DNA of 64,000 nucleotides from Vreelandella piezotolerans (GTDB lineage Bacteria; Pseudomonadota; Gammaproteobacteria; Pseudomonadales; Halomonadaceae): the NCBI RefSeq assembly GCF_012427705.1, contig NZ_CP048602.1:2294001-2358000 (forward strand). The letters run 5' to 3'. Numbering within the stretch: position 1 is the stretch's first letter; each line of letters begins with the position of its first letter. The notes beneath the pieces were generated by a model. The model ran no database searches. It was not told the DNA's origin and saw nothing but the letters and a program-made list of their open reading frames with translations. The position numbers and the translations under genes were made by a program. Shown here piece after piece: positions 19,034 to 28,715 of the stretch.

Positions 19034-19054
19034 AAGGCGCGCTGGGCACGCCTT
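19034..19054 (-). terminator. Probable rnpB terminator
   Basis: On the minus strand an 8-pair stem (AAGGCGTG with CGCGCCTT, including one G-T pair) and a 5-base loop is followed by CCCAAATTTT. It lies 13 bases past the RNase P RNA 3' helix and only about 24 bases before the rsmH start. The T-run is weak and offset, so read-through into rsmH is plausible. Confidence 0.55.
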
Positions 19055-19066
19055 TCATGGAAATGG

Positions 19067-19435
<369 letters not shown>

Positions 19436-19441
19436 GCGGCA

Positions 19442-19470
19442 AGCATACCAGTGCCCCGCGTTCGCCTCAA
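19442..19470 (-). promoter_or_regulatory. rnpB promoter
   Basis: On the minus strand TTGAGG (19465-19470), a 17-base spacer and TATGCT (19442-19447), preceded by TGG, make an extended -10 promoter. The predicted start, about 7 bases on, coincides with the first base of the P1 helix. The promoter overlaps the last codon and stop region of rsmI. Confidence 0.8.
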
Positions 19471-20324
19471 TGCTGACCTTTCATTGCCTGCAACCGGGCA
19501 TACCACTCCTGCTTGCGCCCGCCTAGCATTCGTGCCGCAACCGACGCCCCCTGCTTGACGCCAATACCTTCGGCCAGCAAAGCAGCGAGCAGTTCGTCGG
19601 CCGACATCGTCTGCTCATCGCTTGGCTCCATCTTGGGTGCACCCGAAATCATGATCACGAATTCGCCACGACTCTGGTTAGGATCATCCGCGAGCCGATC
19701 GCGCAGCGATGCCGGAGAGCCCTGCAGAAACGTCTCGTACGTTTTGGTCAGCTCACGGGCCAACACCACGGATCGATCGGGCATCTGGTCGCACAACGCT
19801 TCCAGCGTGTGAACAATGCGGTGGGGCGATTCATAGAACACAAGCGTTTCCTCACGACACTGCCACTGCTCGAGCGTTTGGCGGCGAGCGCTTGGCTTGG
19901 CAGGTAAAAAACCGCCAAACGTAAAACGATCAGTAGGCAGGCCCGCAGCGGATAGCGCCGTAATCAGCGCACAGGGACCGGGCAATGGCACGACGCTTCG
20001 GCCTCTAGCGCGTAGCTCACGCACCAACACGAATCCTGGGTCGCAAATCAGCGGCGTGCCCGCATCACTAATCAACGCAATGTTTTCGCCCGCCAACAAA
20101 TAGCCATCCAGGGTATCTACTCGCTGGGCTTCGTTATGTTCGTGCAACGACATCATCGGCGTATTCACACCAAGATGGCCGAGCAGGCGCGCACTATGCC
20201 GAGTATCCTCAGCCGCAATACGTGATACGTCGGCCAAGACGCGAGCGGCGCGCGGGGTCAAATCGTCCAAATTCCCAATTGGCGTGGCAACCACGTACAA
20301 TGTGCCCGGATGTTGGTGTGTCAT
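19467..20324 (-). CDS. rsmI: 16S rRNA (cytidine1402-2'-O)-methyltransferase RsmI
   Basis: RsmI is a tetrapyrrole-methylase-fold SAM enzyme that 2'-O-methylates C1402 of 16S rRNA, complementing RsmH. It has 285 residues from the second of two adjacent ATGs (20324), five bases after GGGAG; the first is at 20327. Seen: TLYVVATPIGNLDDLTPRA (about 8-26), AAEDTRHSARLL near 40, ALISDAGTPLICDPG near 85 and VVFYESPHRI-like LVFYESPHRIVHTLEAL near 160. It is divergent from lpoA, the usual yraL–yraM arrangement. Confidence 0.96.
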   Translation of the reverse strand: MTHQHPGTLYVVATPIGNLDDLTPRAARVLADVSRIAAEDTRHSARLLGHLGVNTPMMSLHEHNEAQRVDTLDGYLLAGENIALISDAGTPLICDPGFVLVRELRARGRSVVPLPGPCALITALSAAGLPTDRFTFGGFLPAKPSARRQTLEQWQCREETLVFYESPHRIVHTLEALCDQMPDRSVVLARELTKTYETFLQGSPASLRDRLADDPNQSRGEFVIMISGAPKMEPSDEQTMSADELLAALLAEGIGVKQGASVAARMLGGRKQEWYARLQAMKGQH

Positions 20325-20340
20325 CATGACTCCCGATTTG

Positions 20341-20371
20341 TTGATGGCTTGCCCTGACGGTGCGCTATGCT
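20341..20371 (+). promoter_or_regulatory. Possible promoter for the lpoA operon
   Basis: TTGATG (20341-20346) and TATGCT (20366-20371) face lpoA. The 19-base spacer is longer than ideal. Confidence 0.3.
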
Positions 20372-20437
20372 TGTGAAAAAGCCACGCTAACCAGCTGATA
20401 GACCGCGACAGCGCAAATGGAAACTAAGGAAGGATAC

Positions 20438-21946
20438 ATGAAACAGTCACTTCGTGGCCTATTGGCCACTGCCTTCATGGCACTTCTCATCACCGGGTGC
20501 GCCATGCAGCCCCCCAGCGTGGTTGATCGAGTGCCTGATCAGGATGCAGGACGCTTGCTCAGTCAGGCCGAGCAGCAAGCGCCGGAGCAAGCTGCCCGCA
20601 CCCGCTTGGAAGCGGCCAACATTCTGGCCCGCCAAGGCCAGCGTGAAAACGCCTTCGATGCCGCCAATAGCATCGACGAGGCGCAGCTCAACGATACCGA
20701 CCGTGTTCGCTGGGCCATGCTGTTCTCGGAACTTGCCCGCGGCCTGAACGATCCGCGTGCCGTCCTTCGCGCCACACAGGTATTGGATGACGAGCTGCCC
20801 ATGCAGGCGAACCAGCAGCAGACGCTGGCCGAGCGTCGTCAGTGGGCACAACAGGCTCTAGACCAGCAGCCGGGCTCTGTTCAAGTCGCGCTTCCTGAAC
20901 TGGACGGCACCGAGGTTCGACGTATCATTGTTGCACTGCCAGAGTCCGGCCCACTGAGCAGCGTTGCCAACACTATAGCCAGCGCCATGCGCCGCCATCA
21001 CGAGATTAGCGCTGACGGCGTTCAGCTAAGCTTCATCGACGCTGCGCAATTCTCCCTCGACGAGCTCTATAGCCGGGCGCAACAGATCAACGCGCAACTC
21101 ATGATCGGGCCGCTCGATAAAGACCAAGTCACTCAGCTCGAACAGCGTGACAGCGTGCCACTACCTACGTTGGCACTTAACTACGGTAGCAGCGCAAACA
21201 ACCAGGCCCAGCGTCTGCTGCAATATGGCTTGTCGGCGGAAGACGAGGCGCGCCAAGCGGCACGCCGCGCCTACCAGGATGGACAACGCCAAATGTCGCT
21301 CATGGTGCCCGATAACGACTGGGGCCGCCGAGTCGGTGAAGCCTTCTGGAACGAGTATCAGCGCTTAGGTGGCGAAGTCACGAATGCCGTGCGCTACAAC
21401 CCCAGCAGCCCGGTATCGAATGCGGTGCAAACGGCACTCAATGTCAGCGGAGAACGCGCTCGCCTTGGCAACATTGATGCCCTTTTCCTACTGGCGCTCC
21501 CGGACTATGCACGCCAAGTGCCGCCCACGCTGGATTACTACTACGCGCCGGACCTGCCCATCTACGCCACGTCACATCTCCATGAAGGCCGCTTACAAAC
21601 GCGCCTGGACCAAGATCTCAATGACGTCATGTTCATGGATATCCCGTGGCAAATTCCAGATGCCGCGGTAGGCGGTGAAGAAGTACTGCCGTTCTACCCC
21701 ACTTACCAAGCGCTACGCGATGAGGCGGACGCCTCCATGTTCCGCTTGATGGCCATGGGCGTGGACGCCTACGAACTGGCTAAACGCATGTCGGATCTGT
21801 CTGACCTGAACGGTTTGAACGGCAGCACCGGCACGCTATCGCTCTCCAATGATGGGCGCATTCACCGCGAACTCCCCTGGGCCAAGTTCCAGAACGGTAC
21901 GCCTTCCCCCATTTTGATCCCCGGTTTGCGGGATAATGAGCAGTAA
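20438..21946 (+). CDS. lpoA: LpoA, outer-membrane lipoprotein activator of PBP1A
   Basis: LpoA reaches from the outer membrane through the periplasm to activate PBP1A. It has 502 residues from ATG 20438, after GGAAGGA. Seen: a lipoprotein signal peptide with lipobox LLITGC (acylated Cys about residue 21), a helical TPR-like N-terminal part rich in Ala, Gln and Arg (about 35-145), then a periplasmic-binding-protein-like LppC/YraM domain beginning about RIIVALPESGPLSSVANTIASAM and running to the end. It is the first of four plus-strand genes matching yraM-yraN-yraO-yraP; its 3' end overlaps yraN by 11 bases. Confidence 0.93.
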   Translation: MKQSLRGLLATAFMALLITGCAMQPPSVVDRVPDQDAGRLLSQAEQQAPEQAARTRLEAANILARQGQRENAFDAANSIDEAQLNDTDRVRWAMLFSELARGLNDPRAVLRATQVLDDELPMQANQQQTLAERRQWAQQALDQQPGSVQVALPELDGTEVRRIIVALPESGPLSSVANTIASAMRRHHEISADGVQLSFIDAAQFSLDELYSRAQQINAQLMIGPLDKDQVTQLEQRDSVPLPTLALNYGSSANNQAQRLLQYGLSAEDEARQAARRAYQDGQRQMSLMVPDNDWGRRVGEAFWNEYQRLGGEVTNAVRYNPSSPVSNAVQTALNVSGERARLGNIDALFLLALPDYARQVPPTLDYYYAPDLPIYATSHLHEGRLQTRLDQDLNDVMFMDIPWQIPDAAVGGEEVLPFYPTYQALRDEADASMFRLMAMGVDAYELAKRMSDLSDLNGLNGSTGTLSLSNDGRIHRELPWAKFQNGTPSPILIPGLRDNEQ

Positions 21947-22307
21947 CCCACAGACCGCTCGTTCACGCGGCGCAGCCATTGAGCAAATAGCGGCTCAATG
22001 GCTGCAGCAGCGTGGCCTCAAGCTAGTGACCAGCAATCACCATGTAAAGGGCGGCGAATTGGACTTGGTGATGTACGACCGCGACACGCTGGTCTTTGTC
22101 GAAGTAAAACATCGCGCCACGACACGTCATGGGCATCCACTCGAAATGGTCAACGCGCAAAAGCGCCGCCGGTTGATTCGTGCGGCAACGCTCTATCTTG
22201 CACGACATGATCTCGCATGCCCCTGTCGCTTTGATATCCTAGCCATCACAGGCAGACCGCCCGCTCTCGAGTTCCAATGGGAGCAAGCGGCTTTCGACGC
22301 GTATTAA
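21936..22307 (+). CDS. yraN: UPF0102 (YraN) endonuclease-fold protein
   Basis: This 123-residue member of the YraN family has a restriction-endonuclease-like fold and unknown cellular role. Seen: RGAAIEQIAAQWLQQRGLKLV (about 11-31), GGELDLVMYDRDTLVFVEVKHR (about 39-60), which contains the family D...ExK-type putative nuclease residues, and the MVNAQKRRRLIRAA stretch. It overlaps the end of lpoA by 11 bases. The family is conserved beside lpoA and diaA. Confidence 0.92.
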   Translation: MSSNPQTARSRGAAIEQIAAQWLQQRGLKLVTSNHHVKGGELDLVMYDRDTLVFVEVKHRATTRHGHPLEMVNAQKRRRLIRAATLYLARHDLACPCRFDILAITGRPPALEFQWEQAAFDAY

Positions 22308-22320
22308 TACTCTTAACTAG

Positions 22321-22923
<603 letters not shown>

Positions 22924-22967
22924 TCACGCGCGTTTTGCGAATCCCTACTGATCAAGGAGTCATTCTC

Positions 22968-23540
22968 ATGGCCCTGCGCTTCTCCTCCAAAACCTTACTG
23001 GCTGCAACGCTTTGTGGTGCGATCGCACTCAGTGGTTGCGCCAACAATAGCGCCTCCAACCCGTCCAACTACGGCCAACGCAGCAATGACGTAGAAGCCG
23101 TCGATGCCACCATCGAGCGAGAAGTAGAGCGCGCCCTAGCCCGCGCAGATGCCCGCCTTGGCGATGCCCGCATCCGCGCTCACAGCTACAATGGTGCCCT
23201 ACTACTCGTCGGACAAGTACCCAGCGAAGAACTAAAAAACATGGCCGGTAGCGTGGCCTCCAACCTGCGTGGCGTGCAAAAAGTCCACAACGAACTGACC
23301 GTGGCGGCCAATCTACCCGCGACTCAGCGACTGACGGACACTTGGCTCACCACCAATGTCATCAGCCAGCTCGCCACCAATGACCGCATTGACTCTTCAA
23401 AGCTGAAGGTCACCACGGAAAATGCCAGCGTCTATTTGATGGGCATGGTGACGCGTGAAGAGGCTGACCGCATCGTCAATGCTGCCTCATCGGTAGGGGG
23501 CGTTCAGCGCATCGTGAAGGTGTTCGATTACCTCGACTAG
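22968..23540 (+). CDS. dolP: DolP, BON-domain outer-membrane lipoprotein
   Basis: DolP (YraP) is a periplasm-facing outer-membrane lipoprotein that binds anionic lipid and supports BAM function and envelope integrity. It has 190 residues from ATG 22968, after AAGGAG. Seen: signal peptide with lipobox ALSGC (Cys near residue 23), then two BON domains: first about 45-115 (ARIRAHSYNGALLLVGQVPSEE region), second about 120-190 (KLKVTTENASVYLMGMVTREEAD). It ends the lpoA operon, followed by a strong terminator. Confidence 0.93.
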   Translation: MALRFSSKTLLAATLCGAIALSGCANNSASNPSNYGQRSNDVEAVDATIEREVERALARADARLGDARIRAHSYNGALLLVGQVPSEELKNMAGSVASNLRGVQKVHNELTVAANLPATQRLTDTWLTTNVISQLATNDRIDSSKLKVTTENASVYLMGMVTREEADRIVNAASSVGGVQRIVKVFDYLD

Positions 23541-23553
23541 TCCCCATAAACGG

Positions 23554-23585
23554 AAAAACCTCGCCAGATGCCTGGCGAGGTTTTT
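23554..23585. terminator. Bidirectional intrinsic terminator between dolP and sspB
   Basis: A 14-base perfect inverted repeat (23554-23567 and 23572-23585; core CCTCGCCAG / CTGGCGAGG) has a 4-base loop and A- and T-runs at the outer ends. It can serve dolP on the plus strand and sspB on the minus strand. Confidence 0.93.
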
Positions 23586-23605
23586 ATGTATGACGCCCCA
23601 AGAAG

Positions 23606-24106
23606 TTACTTAACGACACGCAACGTGGGCTTCTTCTTGGGCTTTGCAGCGCTAGTGTCAGCCTCGGAAGAGTCGCTGGACGGCGTGTCCGGCGTGGACT
23701 CCGTTAGGGTCAGCTCAGGTTTCGAAGCCTCCGAACCCGCGCTTTCCGACTCGTCAGACGAATCATCATGCTCATCGAAGCCTTCTGCATCTAGCTCAGG
23801 CTCATGACCAAACACCATACCCGCACCATTCTCACGGGCATAAATAGCAATCAGCGCAGGCGTTGGGATCATCACCTGCATGGGCTGACCGCCGAAACGC
23901 GCATTGAAACCAATCGCCTGATTTTCCATGAACAGGTCGCGAACAGCCGTCGGCGCCACGTTGAGTACGATTTGTCCGTTTTGTACGAACTGCCTCGGCA
24001 CCTCGACACCAGGCTGAGTAGCGTCCACCACGAGGTACGGTGTCAGCTCATTATCCAACAGCCACTCGTAAAGAGCTCGGGCGAGATAGGGACGACTCGA
24101 CTTCAT
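23606..24106 (-). CDS. sspB: SspB, ClpXP specificity-enhancing adaptor
   Basis: SspB delivers ssrA-tagged and other substrates to ClpXP. It has 166 residues. Seen: the globular substrate-binding domain (about 1-112, with SSRPYLARALYEWLLDNELTPYLVVDA and NARFGGQPMQVMIP), a long acidic Ser/Glu/Asp-rich linker (about 115-155), and the C-terminal ClpX-binding tail KPTLRVVK. The linker is more acidic and repetitive than in enterobacteria, in keeping with a halophile. It is the second gene of the sspA–sspB pair. Confidence 0.96.
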   Translation of the reverse strand: MKSSRPYLARALYEWLLDNELTPYLVVDATQPGVEVPRQFVQNGQIVLNVAPTAVRDLFMENQAIGFNARFGGQPMQVMIPTPALIAIYARENGAGMVFGHEPELDAEGFDEHDDSSDESESAGSEASKPELTLTESTPDTPSSDSSEADTSAAKPKKKPTLRVVK

Positions 24107-24160
24107 AAGGCTCCCTCCTCCTAACGTGAATGGCCTCTAACAGGAAGAGGCCGAATGAAT

Positions 24161-24787
24161 TCAAGCGCGCATCTCTTTTTCACGCTCGTTCAGAGATGCT
24201 TTAAACGCTTCACGCTCGAATACCCGAGACATGTAACCCAGCAGCGGTTTGACCTGTTTTTCGGGCAGTTCGATGTTCAGCTCCGGTAAACGCCATAAAA
24301 TCGGCGCCAAACAGCAATCCACCAGCGTGAATTCTTCGCTCATGAAGTAAGGCATGTCTTCGAAGATCGGTGAAATACCGATCAGACTCTCGCGCAGCTC
24401 TTTACGCGCTTTCTCGGCCTCTTTTTTACCGCCAGTGCGAATCTGCTCGAGCATCGGACACCACTCCCGCTCGATGCGATGCATCCATAGTCGGCTTTGT
24501 GCACGCGCTACCGGATAGACCGGCAGCAGCGGCGGATGAGGAAAGCGCTCATCCAAGTACTCCATCATGACCTTGGACTCGTAAAGCACCAGATCACGAT
24601 CCAGCAGCGTCGGGACGCTGTTGTACGGGTTGAGGTCTGCTAACTCTTCAGGCGGCTGCTCTTCGGTGACATCAACGATGTCGACCGCCACTCCTTTTTC
24701 AGCCAAAACAATGCGCACTCGATGACTGAAATGATCATCACTACCTGAGTAAAAGATCATTGACGACCGCTTGGCCACAACACCCAT
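24161..24787 (-). CDS. sspA: SspA, stringent starvation protein A
   Basis: This glutathione-S-transferase-fold protein binds RNA polymerase and helps in stationary-phase and acid-stress expression. It has 208 residues. Seen: a thioredoxin-like N-terminal domain (about 9-85, including [13 protein letters not shown] and [28 protein letters not shown]), and a helical C-terminal domain to the end. The family lacks GST catalytic activity. It sits 54 bases before sspB and, unlike in some relatives, is separated from rpsI by the cytochrome bc1 operon. Confidence 0.95.
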   Translation of the reverse strand: MGVVAKRSSMIFYSGSDDHFSHRVRIVLAEKGVAVDIVDVTEEQPPEELADLNPYNSVPTLLDRDLVLYESKVMMEYLDERFPHPPLLPVYPVARAQSRLWMHRIEREWCPMLEQIRTGGKKEAEKARKELRESLIGISPIFEDMPYFMSEEFTLVDCCLAPILWRLPELNIELPEKQVKPLLGYMSRVFEREAFKASLNEREKEMRA

Positions 24788-24817
24788 GAAAGCATCCTCG
24801 CATCAAAACAATTTTCG

Positions 24818-24826
24818 ATAATAACA
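24818..24826 (-). promoter_or_regulatory. Extended -10 promoter for sspA
   Basis: On the minus strand TGT followed by TATTAT (24818-24823) forms an extended -10 element 31 bases before the sspA start. No good -35 is seen 17 bases further up, as is common for extended -10 promoters. Confidence 0.5.
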
Positions 24827-24884
24827 TGCCAGCACCCTCTTATGGGAAGGTAGCCAGCGATACAAAGCGATACTACAGACAAGC

Positions 24885-24912
24885 AAAAGGCGCACGGCTC
24901 TCGCCGTGCGCC
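24885..24912 (-). terminator. Terminator of the petABC operon
   Basis: On the minus strand a 10-base perfect stem (GGCGCACGGC / GCCGTGCGCC, 24889-24898 and 24903-24912) with a 4-base loop is followed by TTTT, 26 bases after the cytochrome c1 stop. Confidence 0.88.
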
Positions 24913-24937
24913 CGAACGACCTATCAGACTTTATCGA

Positions 24938-25705
24938 TCAGTGGACGTCTCGCCAGTACTCACGCTTGAGCAGGTAAGCAATCACACCAAAAATAAAGAT
25001 GAAGATGAGCACTTTAGGTGCCAGGGCTTGCGCCTGCAGCTTGGAGGGCTCACCCACGTAGGCCAGGAAGTTGGTCAAGTCATATACCGCTTCCTCGAAC
25101 TCGGCTGGCTCCATCGCCCCTGGTTGAGTCACTTGCAGCACATCACAAGACTGATACTTACCTGATAGCGGGTCGGGAGACTGCCCCGCCACCGGCTGAT
25201 CGGTTTCGGCACACACCAATTCCTGAACGCCTTGGAGAGGCTCCAACACGTTAGGCATCGCCACCAAATCAAAGACCGTATTGTTGACACCGGTTGGGCG
25301 GCTAGGGTCTTTGTAAAACCCTAACAGATAGGAGTAGATCCAGTCGGTGCCACGTAAACGCGCCTCCAGCGTCAAGTCAGGCGGCGGAGCGCCAAACCAA
25401 GACTCTGCATCCCCACGGTCCATGGCAATGTGCATTTGGTCATTGAATGCCAGGTCCGAGGAGAAGATCAGGTTCTCTTCCACTAGATCTTGCGGAATAC
25501 CCAAATCATCCGCAGCACGTGCAAAGCGTTGATACTCTAGTGAGTGACAGCCCATGCAGTAGTTGACGTAGAGCTTCATACCGTTTTGCAACGACGCCTG
25601 GTCGTGCAGGTCAGGCTCCATGCTGTGGGGCACGCTTGCGCCACCAGCCGCCATCGCGGTGACTGGCACGATTGCGAAGAGCAGTGCTAATAGTTGCTTT
25701 TTCAT
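24938..25705 (-). CDS. petC: Ubiquinol--cytochrome c reductase, cytochrome c1 subunit
   Basis: Cytochrome c1 is the haem c subunit of the bc1 complex, passing electrons from the Rieske protein to soluble cytochrome c on the periplasmic side. It has 255 residues from ATG 25705, which shares one base with the cytochrome b stop (TAATG). Seen: a signal peptide (1-20, ending AMA), the haem-binding motif CMGCH (50-54), the axial-Met region around VAMPNVLEPLQG near 165, and a C-terminal membrane anchor (about 228-246) followed by KREYWRDVH. Confidence 0.97.
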   Translation of the reverse strand: MKKQLLALLFAIVPVTAMAAGGASVPHSMEPDLHDQASLQNGMKLYVNYCMGCHSLEYQRFARAADDLGIPQDLVEENLIFSSDLAFNDQMHIAMDRGDAESWFGAPPPDLTLEARLRGTDWIYSYLLGFYKDPSRPTGVNNTVFDLVAMPNVLEPLQGVQELVCAETDQPVAGQSPDPLSGKYQSCDVLQVTQPGAMEPAEFEEAVYDLTNFLAYVGEPSKLQAQALAPKVLIFIFIFGVIAYLLKREYWRDVH

Positions 25706-26964
25706 TAGCCAGTCACCCTTTCCGGAACGGGTTTGGTCTTCTCCAGCTTGGTGTAGAACGGCATCAGCAGGAAGAAGGCGAAGTAAATGGCTGTACACAC
25801 TTGCGCCAAGATGGTGCGACCTGTCGTTGACGGCAACACACCTAGAACGCCCAAAATCACAAAGCTAATGCAGAACAGCAGTAGCATGACTTTGGACATC
25901 CAGCCTTTGTAGCGCATCGAGCGCACCGGGCTACGGTCGAGCCACGGCAGCACGAACAACACCGCGATGGCCGCACCCATGCAGACGACACCCAAGAACT
26001 TAGCGTCAAGACCAAACAGCGAGAAGGTAATCGCACGCAGAATGGCGTAGAACGGCGTGAAGTACCAGACCGGTGCAATGTAGTCAGGCGTTTTCAGCGG
26101 GTTAGCCGGCTCGAAGTTAGGCCGCTCGATGAAGTAGCCCCCCCCTTCCGGGAAGTAGAACACCACGACACTGAAGACAAACAAGAACACCGCAATACCC
26201 ACCAAGTCCTTCACGGTGTAGTACGGGTGGAAAGCGATGCCGTCGAGCGGCTTGCCGGTCTCGTCTTTCTTCTGCTTGATGTCGATACCATCAGGGTTGT
26301 TAGAACCCACTTCATGCAGAGCAATGATGTGAAGCACGACCAATGCCAAAATCACGATGGGCAACGCAACGACGTGAAGCGCAAAGAAACGGTTCAACGT
26401 GATGCCTGAAATCAGGAAGTCACCGCGCACCCACTGCGCTAGATCAGGGCCAATACCCGGGATGGCCGAGAACAGCGAGATAATGACCTGCGCCCCCCAG
26501 TAAGACATTTGACCCCATGGGAGCAGATAGCCCATAAAGGCTTCGGCCATCAGCAGAAGATAGATGGCCATACCAAAAATCCACACCAGCTCACGTGGCG
26601 CTTTGTAGGAACCATAAAGCAAGCCGCGGAACATATGCAGATAGATGACCACGAAGAAGGCGGATGCCCCCGTCGTATGCATGTAGCGAATCAACCAGCC
26701 CCATTCGACATCACGCATGATGTACTCGACGGAGGCAAACGCGCCTTCGGCAGAGGGATTGAAACTCATGGTCAACCAAACGCCAGTCAGGATTTGGTTG
26801 ACCAGCACCAGCAGCGCCAGCACACCAAATATATAGAAGAAGTTGAAGTTCTTCGGCGCGTAGTACTTCGTCAGATGGTCTTGCATCATTTGCGTGGCGG
26901 GGAATCGGTCGTCCACCCAGCGCATGATGCCACTCTCGGCCTTCGCCTTATTTGGATTAGCCAT
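25705..26964 (-). CDS. petB: Ubiquinol--cytochrome c reductase, cytochrome b subunit
   Basis: This integral membrane di-haem subunit forms the Qo and Qi quinol sites of the bc1 complex. It has 419 residues with eight or more hydrophobic segments. Seen: the haem-ligating His in HTTGASAFFVVIYLHMFRG (about 95-113) and RFFALHVVALPIVILALVVLHI (about 195-216), and the Qo-site PDYIAPVWYFTPFYAILRA, a variant around the usual PEWY motif. One-base overlaps join it to petA and petC. Confidence 0.98.
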   Translation of the reverse strand: MANPNKAKAESGIMRWVDDRFPATQMMQDHLTKYYAPKNFNFFYIFGVLALLVLVNQILTGVWLTMSFNPSAEGAFASVEYIMRDVEWGWLIRYMHTTGASAFFVVIYLHMFRGLLYGSYKAPRELVWIFGMAIYLLLMAEAFMGYLLPWGQMSYWGAQVIISLFSAIPGIGPDLAQWVRGDFLISGITLNRFFALHVVALPIVILALVVLHIIALHEVGSNNPDGIDIKQKKDETGKPLDGIAFHPYYTVKDLVGIAVFLFVFSVVVFYFPEGGGYFIERPNFEPANPLKTPDYIAPVWYFTPFYAILRAITFSLFGLDAKFLGVVCMGAAIAVLFVLPWLDRSPVRSMRYKGWMSKVMLLLFCISFVILGVLGVLPSTTGRTILAQVCTAIYFAFFLLMPFYTKLEKTKPVPERVTG

Positions 26965-27563
26965 TAGGCACTCTCCTCATCTTCGCCGACCACGATGATG
27001 TCATCGCTTTCAAAGCGGTAGGGCGGCACTTCAAGGTTCGTCGGCGCAGGAACGTTGCTAAAGACGCGACCGGCCAAGTCAAAACGAGAGCCGTGGCATG
27101 GGCAGAAGAAACCACCCGGCCAGTTATCGACGCCCACCCCTTCCGCATCCGGCTCGGGCCGATACAAGGGAGAACAGCCCAAATGGGTACAGATGCCGAT
27201 CAAGACACCAATCTCAGGCTTGATCGAGCGCAGACCACCCTGGATATAGGCAGGCTGCTGTGGCACTTCGGACTCTGGGTCCGCCAAGCTGTCAGCCCCT
27301 AGCGCTTCGGTCCGTTCGATCATCTCAGGCGTACGATTAATGATCCAAATCGGGCGACCACGCCACTCGACGGTCATACGCTGACCTGGCTCAAGCTTGG
27401 AAATATCCGCTTGAACCGGCGCGCCTGCCGCTCTTGCCTTGGCACTAGGCTGCCAAGATGCCACAAAGGGGACCGCAACCCCGACAGCGCCCACCGCCCC
27501 CACAACGGAGGTGGCGCCCACGAGGAAACGGCGCCGACCTTTGTTTACGCCGTTATCTGCCAT
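26964..27563 (-). CDS. petA: Ubiquinol--cytochrome c reductase, Rieske iron-sulfur subunit
   Basis: This [2Fe-2S] protein of the bc1 complex accepts the first electron from ubiquinol. It has 199 residues. Seen: an N-terminal twin-arginine-type start (GRRRFLVGATSV) with a membrane anchor at about 15-36, then cluster-binding boxes CTHLGC (Cys125, His127, Cys130) and CPCHGS (Cys154, Cys156, His157). Ribosome binding site GGGAGAA lies 9 bases before the ATG. It is the first gene of petABC. Confidence 0.98.
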   Translation of the reverse strand: MADNGVNKGRRRFLVGATSVVGAVGAVGVAVPFVASWQPSAKARAAGAPVQADISKLEPGQRMTVEWRGRPIWIINRTPEMIERTEALGADSLADPESEVPQQPAYIQGGLRSIKPEIGVLIGICTHLGCSPLYRPEPDAEGVGVDNWPGGFFCPCHGSRFDLAGRVFSNVPAPTNLEVPPYRFESDDIIVVGEDEESA

Positions 27564-27636
27564 TTCTGGTTTCTCCCATCAGCTTACCCGTTCCGTCGCA
27601 AAGGCGTCTTGCGACGACGAATATCAAATACAGTCT

Positions 27637-27665
27637 ATGTTAAAAAAACAAAACGCTCTGCACAA
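27637..27665 (-). promoter_or_regulatory. Candidate petABC promoter
   Basis: On the minus strand TTGTGC (27660-27665), a 17-base A/T-rich spacer and TAACAT (27637-27642) lie 75-100 bases before petA. The -35 match is weak. Confidence 0.35.
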
Positions 27666-27722
27666 GAACAACCGCCCCGGACCATGGTGGTAGGAGCGTT
27701 ATAATTTTTTGATATTCCAATA

Positions 27723-27755
27723 AAAAACGCCCAGGTCTTTGACCTGGGCGTTTTT
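27723..27755 (-). terminator. Terminator of the rplM-rpsI operon
   Basis: A 15-base perfect inverted repeat (27723-27737 and 27741-27755; core CGCCCAGGTC / GACCTGGGCG) with a 3-base loop is bordered by A- and T-runs. It lies 16 bases after the rpsI stop. Confidence 0.93.
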
Positions 27756-27771
27756 GCCGCATAGCGTAGAA

Positions 27772-28161
27772 TTAACGCTTGGAGAACTGCGGACGACGAC
27801 GTGCTTTACGCAGACCGACTTTCTTACGCTCGACCTGACGAGCATCACGGGTGACATAACCCGCTGCGCGCAGCGTAGGACGCAAGTCCTCGTTGTAATC
27901 CATCAGGGCACGTGTAATGCCGTGACGAATAGCGCCGGCTTGTGAAGAGCCGCCACCGCCTTCAACGGTGACGTACACATCGAACTGGTTCAGCGTCTCG
28001 GTCAGCTCGAGCGGCTGACGCACAACCATACGACCCGTCACACGACCGAAGTACTGGTCGAGTTCGCGGTTGTTGACGGTAATTTTGCCGGAACCCGGCT
28101 TCAGAAACACGCGAGCGGTGGAAGTCTTGCGGCGCCCGGTACCGTAATACTGCTGTGTCAT
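27772..28161 (-). CDS. rpsI: 30S ribosomal protein S9
   Basis: S9 is a small-subunit protein whose C-terminal tail reaches the P-site tRNA. It has 129 residues, one fewer than E. coli. Seen: [18 protein letters not shown] at the N-terminus, [19 protein letters not shown] near 72, and the basic C-terminal tail [17 protein letters not shown]. It lies 13 bases after rplM in the usual L13–S9 operon. Confidence 0.99.
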   Translation of the reverse strand: MTQQYYGTGRRKTSTARVFLKPGSGKITVNNRELDQYFGRVTGRMVVRQPLELTETLNQFDVYVTVEGGGGSSQAGAIRHGITRALMDYNEDLRPTLRAAGYVTRDARQVERKKVGLRKARRRPQFSKR

Positions 28162-28174
28162 GGCGAAGATTTCC

Positions 28175-28603
28175 TCAGATGTTCAGTTCAAGCGGCTGCT
28201 GGGCAGCGTGCGGATGCTCGGCACCGGCGTACACTTTCAACTTGGAGTACATGGCGCGACCCAGCGGACCTTTCGGCAGCATGCCTTTGACGGCAGACTC
28301 GATGATACGCTCGGGAGCGTGATCGATCATTTTGTCGAATGTCATGGAGCGCAGACCGCCCGGGTAACCTGTGTGGCGGTAGTAAGTCTTGGCTTTTGCC
28401 TTGTTACCCGTCACTTGGACTTTCTCTGCGTTAACGACAACAATGTAATCGCCGGTATCAACGTGCGGGGTAAACTCGGGCTTATGCTTGCCACGCAGGC
28501 GGCGAGCAATCTCGGTTGCCAGACGACCGAGCGTTTTGTCCGTAGCGTCGACAATGTACCAGTCGCGCTGGACGGACTGCGGCTTAGCACTGAACGTCTT
28601 CAT
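28175..28603 (-). CDS. rplM: 50S ribosomal protein L13
   Basis: L13 is an early-assembling large-subunit protein. It has 142 residues from ATG 28603, the standard length; an in-frame ATG four codons up (28615) is less likely. Seen: [27 protein letters not shown] (about 13-39), [16 protein letters not shown] near 55, and [25 protein letters not shown] near 107. It is preceded by a strong promoter and a leader of about 105 bases with two hairpins. Confidence 0.99.
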   Translation of the reverse strand: MKTFSAKPQSVQRDWYIVDATDKTLGRLATEIARRLRGKHKPEFTPHVDTGDYIVVVNAEKVQVTGNKAKAKTYYRHTGYPGGLRSMTFDKMIDHAPERIIESAVKGMLPKGPLGRAMYSKLKVYAGAEHPHAAQQPLELNI

Positions 28604-28709
28604 GGATGAAATCACCAGATTAAGTGTGTTGGGTAACTCACACCGCCAAGCGGTGAAGCACCATCCCTATTTTTTTTGGTTGCCGACTAATGCCAGCAAC
28701 GTGCAGCGA
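28604..28709 (-). promoter_or_regulatory. rplM leader with hairpins (candidate L13 autoregulation site)
   Basis: The untranslated leader on the minus strand holds a GTTGC...GCAAC hairpin (about 28679-28700) followed by eight As, and a tight CACCGC-TTG-GCGGTG hairpin (about 28642-28656). Autogenous control of rplM-rpsI by L13 through the leader is known in E. coli; equivalence here is inferred. Confidence 0.4.
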
Positions 28710-28715
28710 GGCGGC

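Noticed and set aside
27411..27704. Plus-strand frames at 27411-27704 over the start of petA
   Set aside because: Antisense to the Rieske gene and its leader; no protein-like features.
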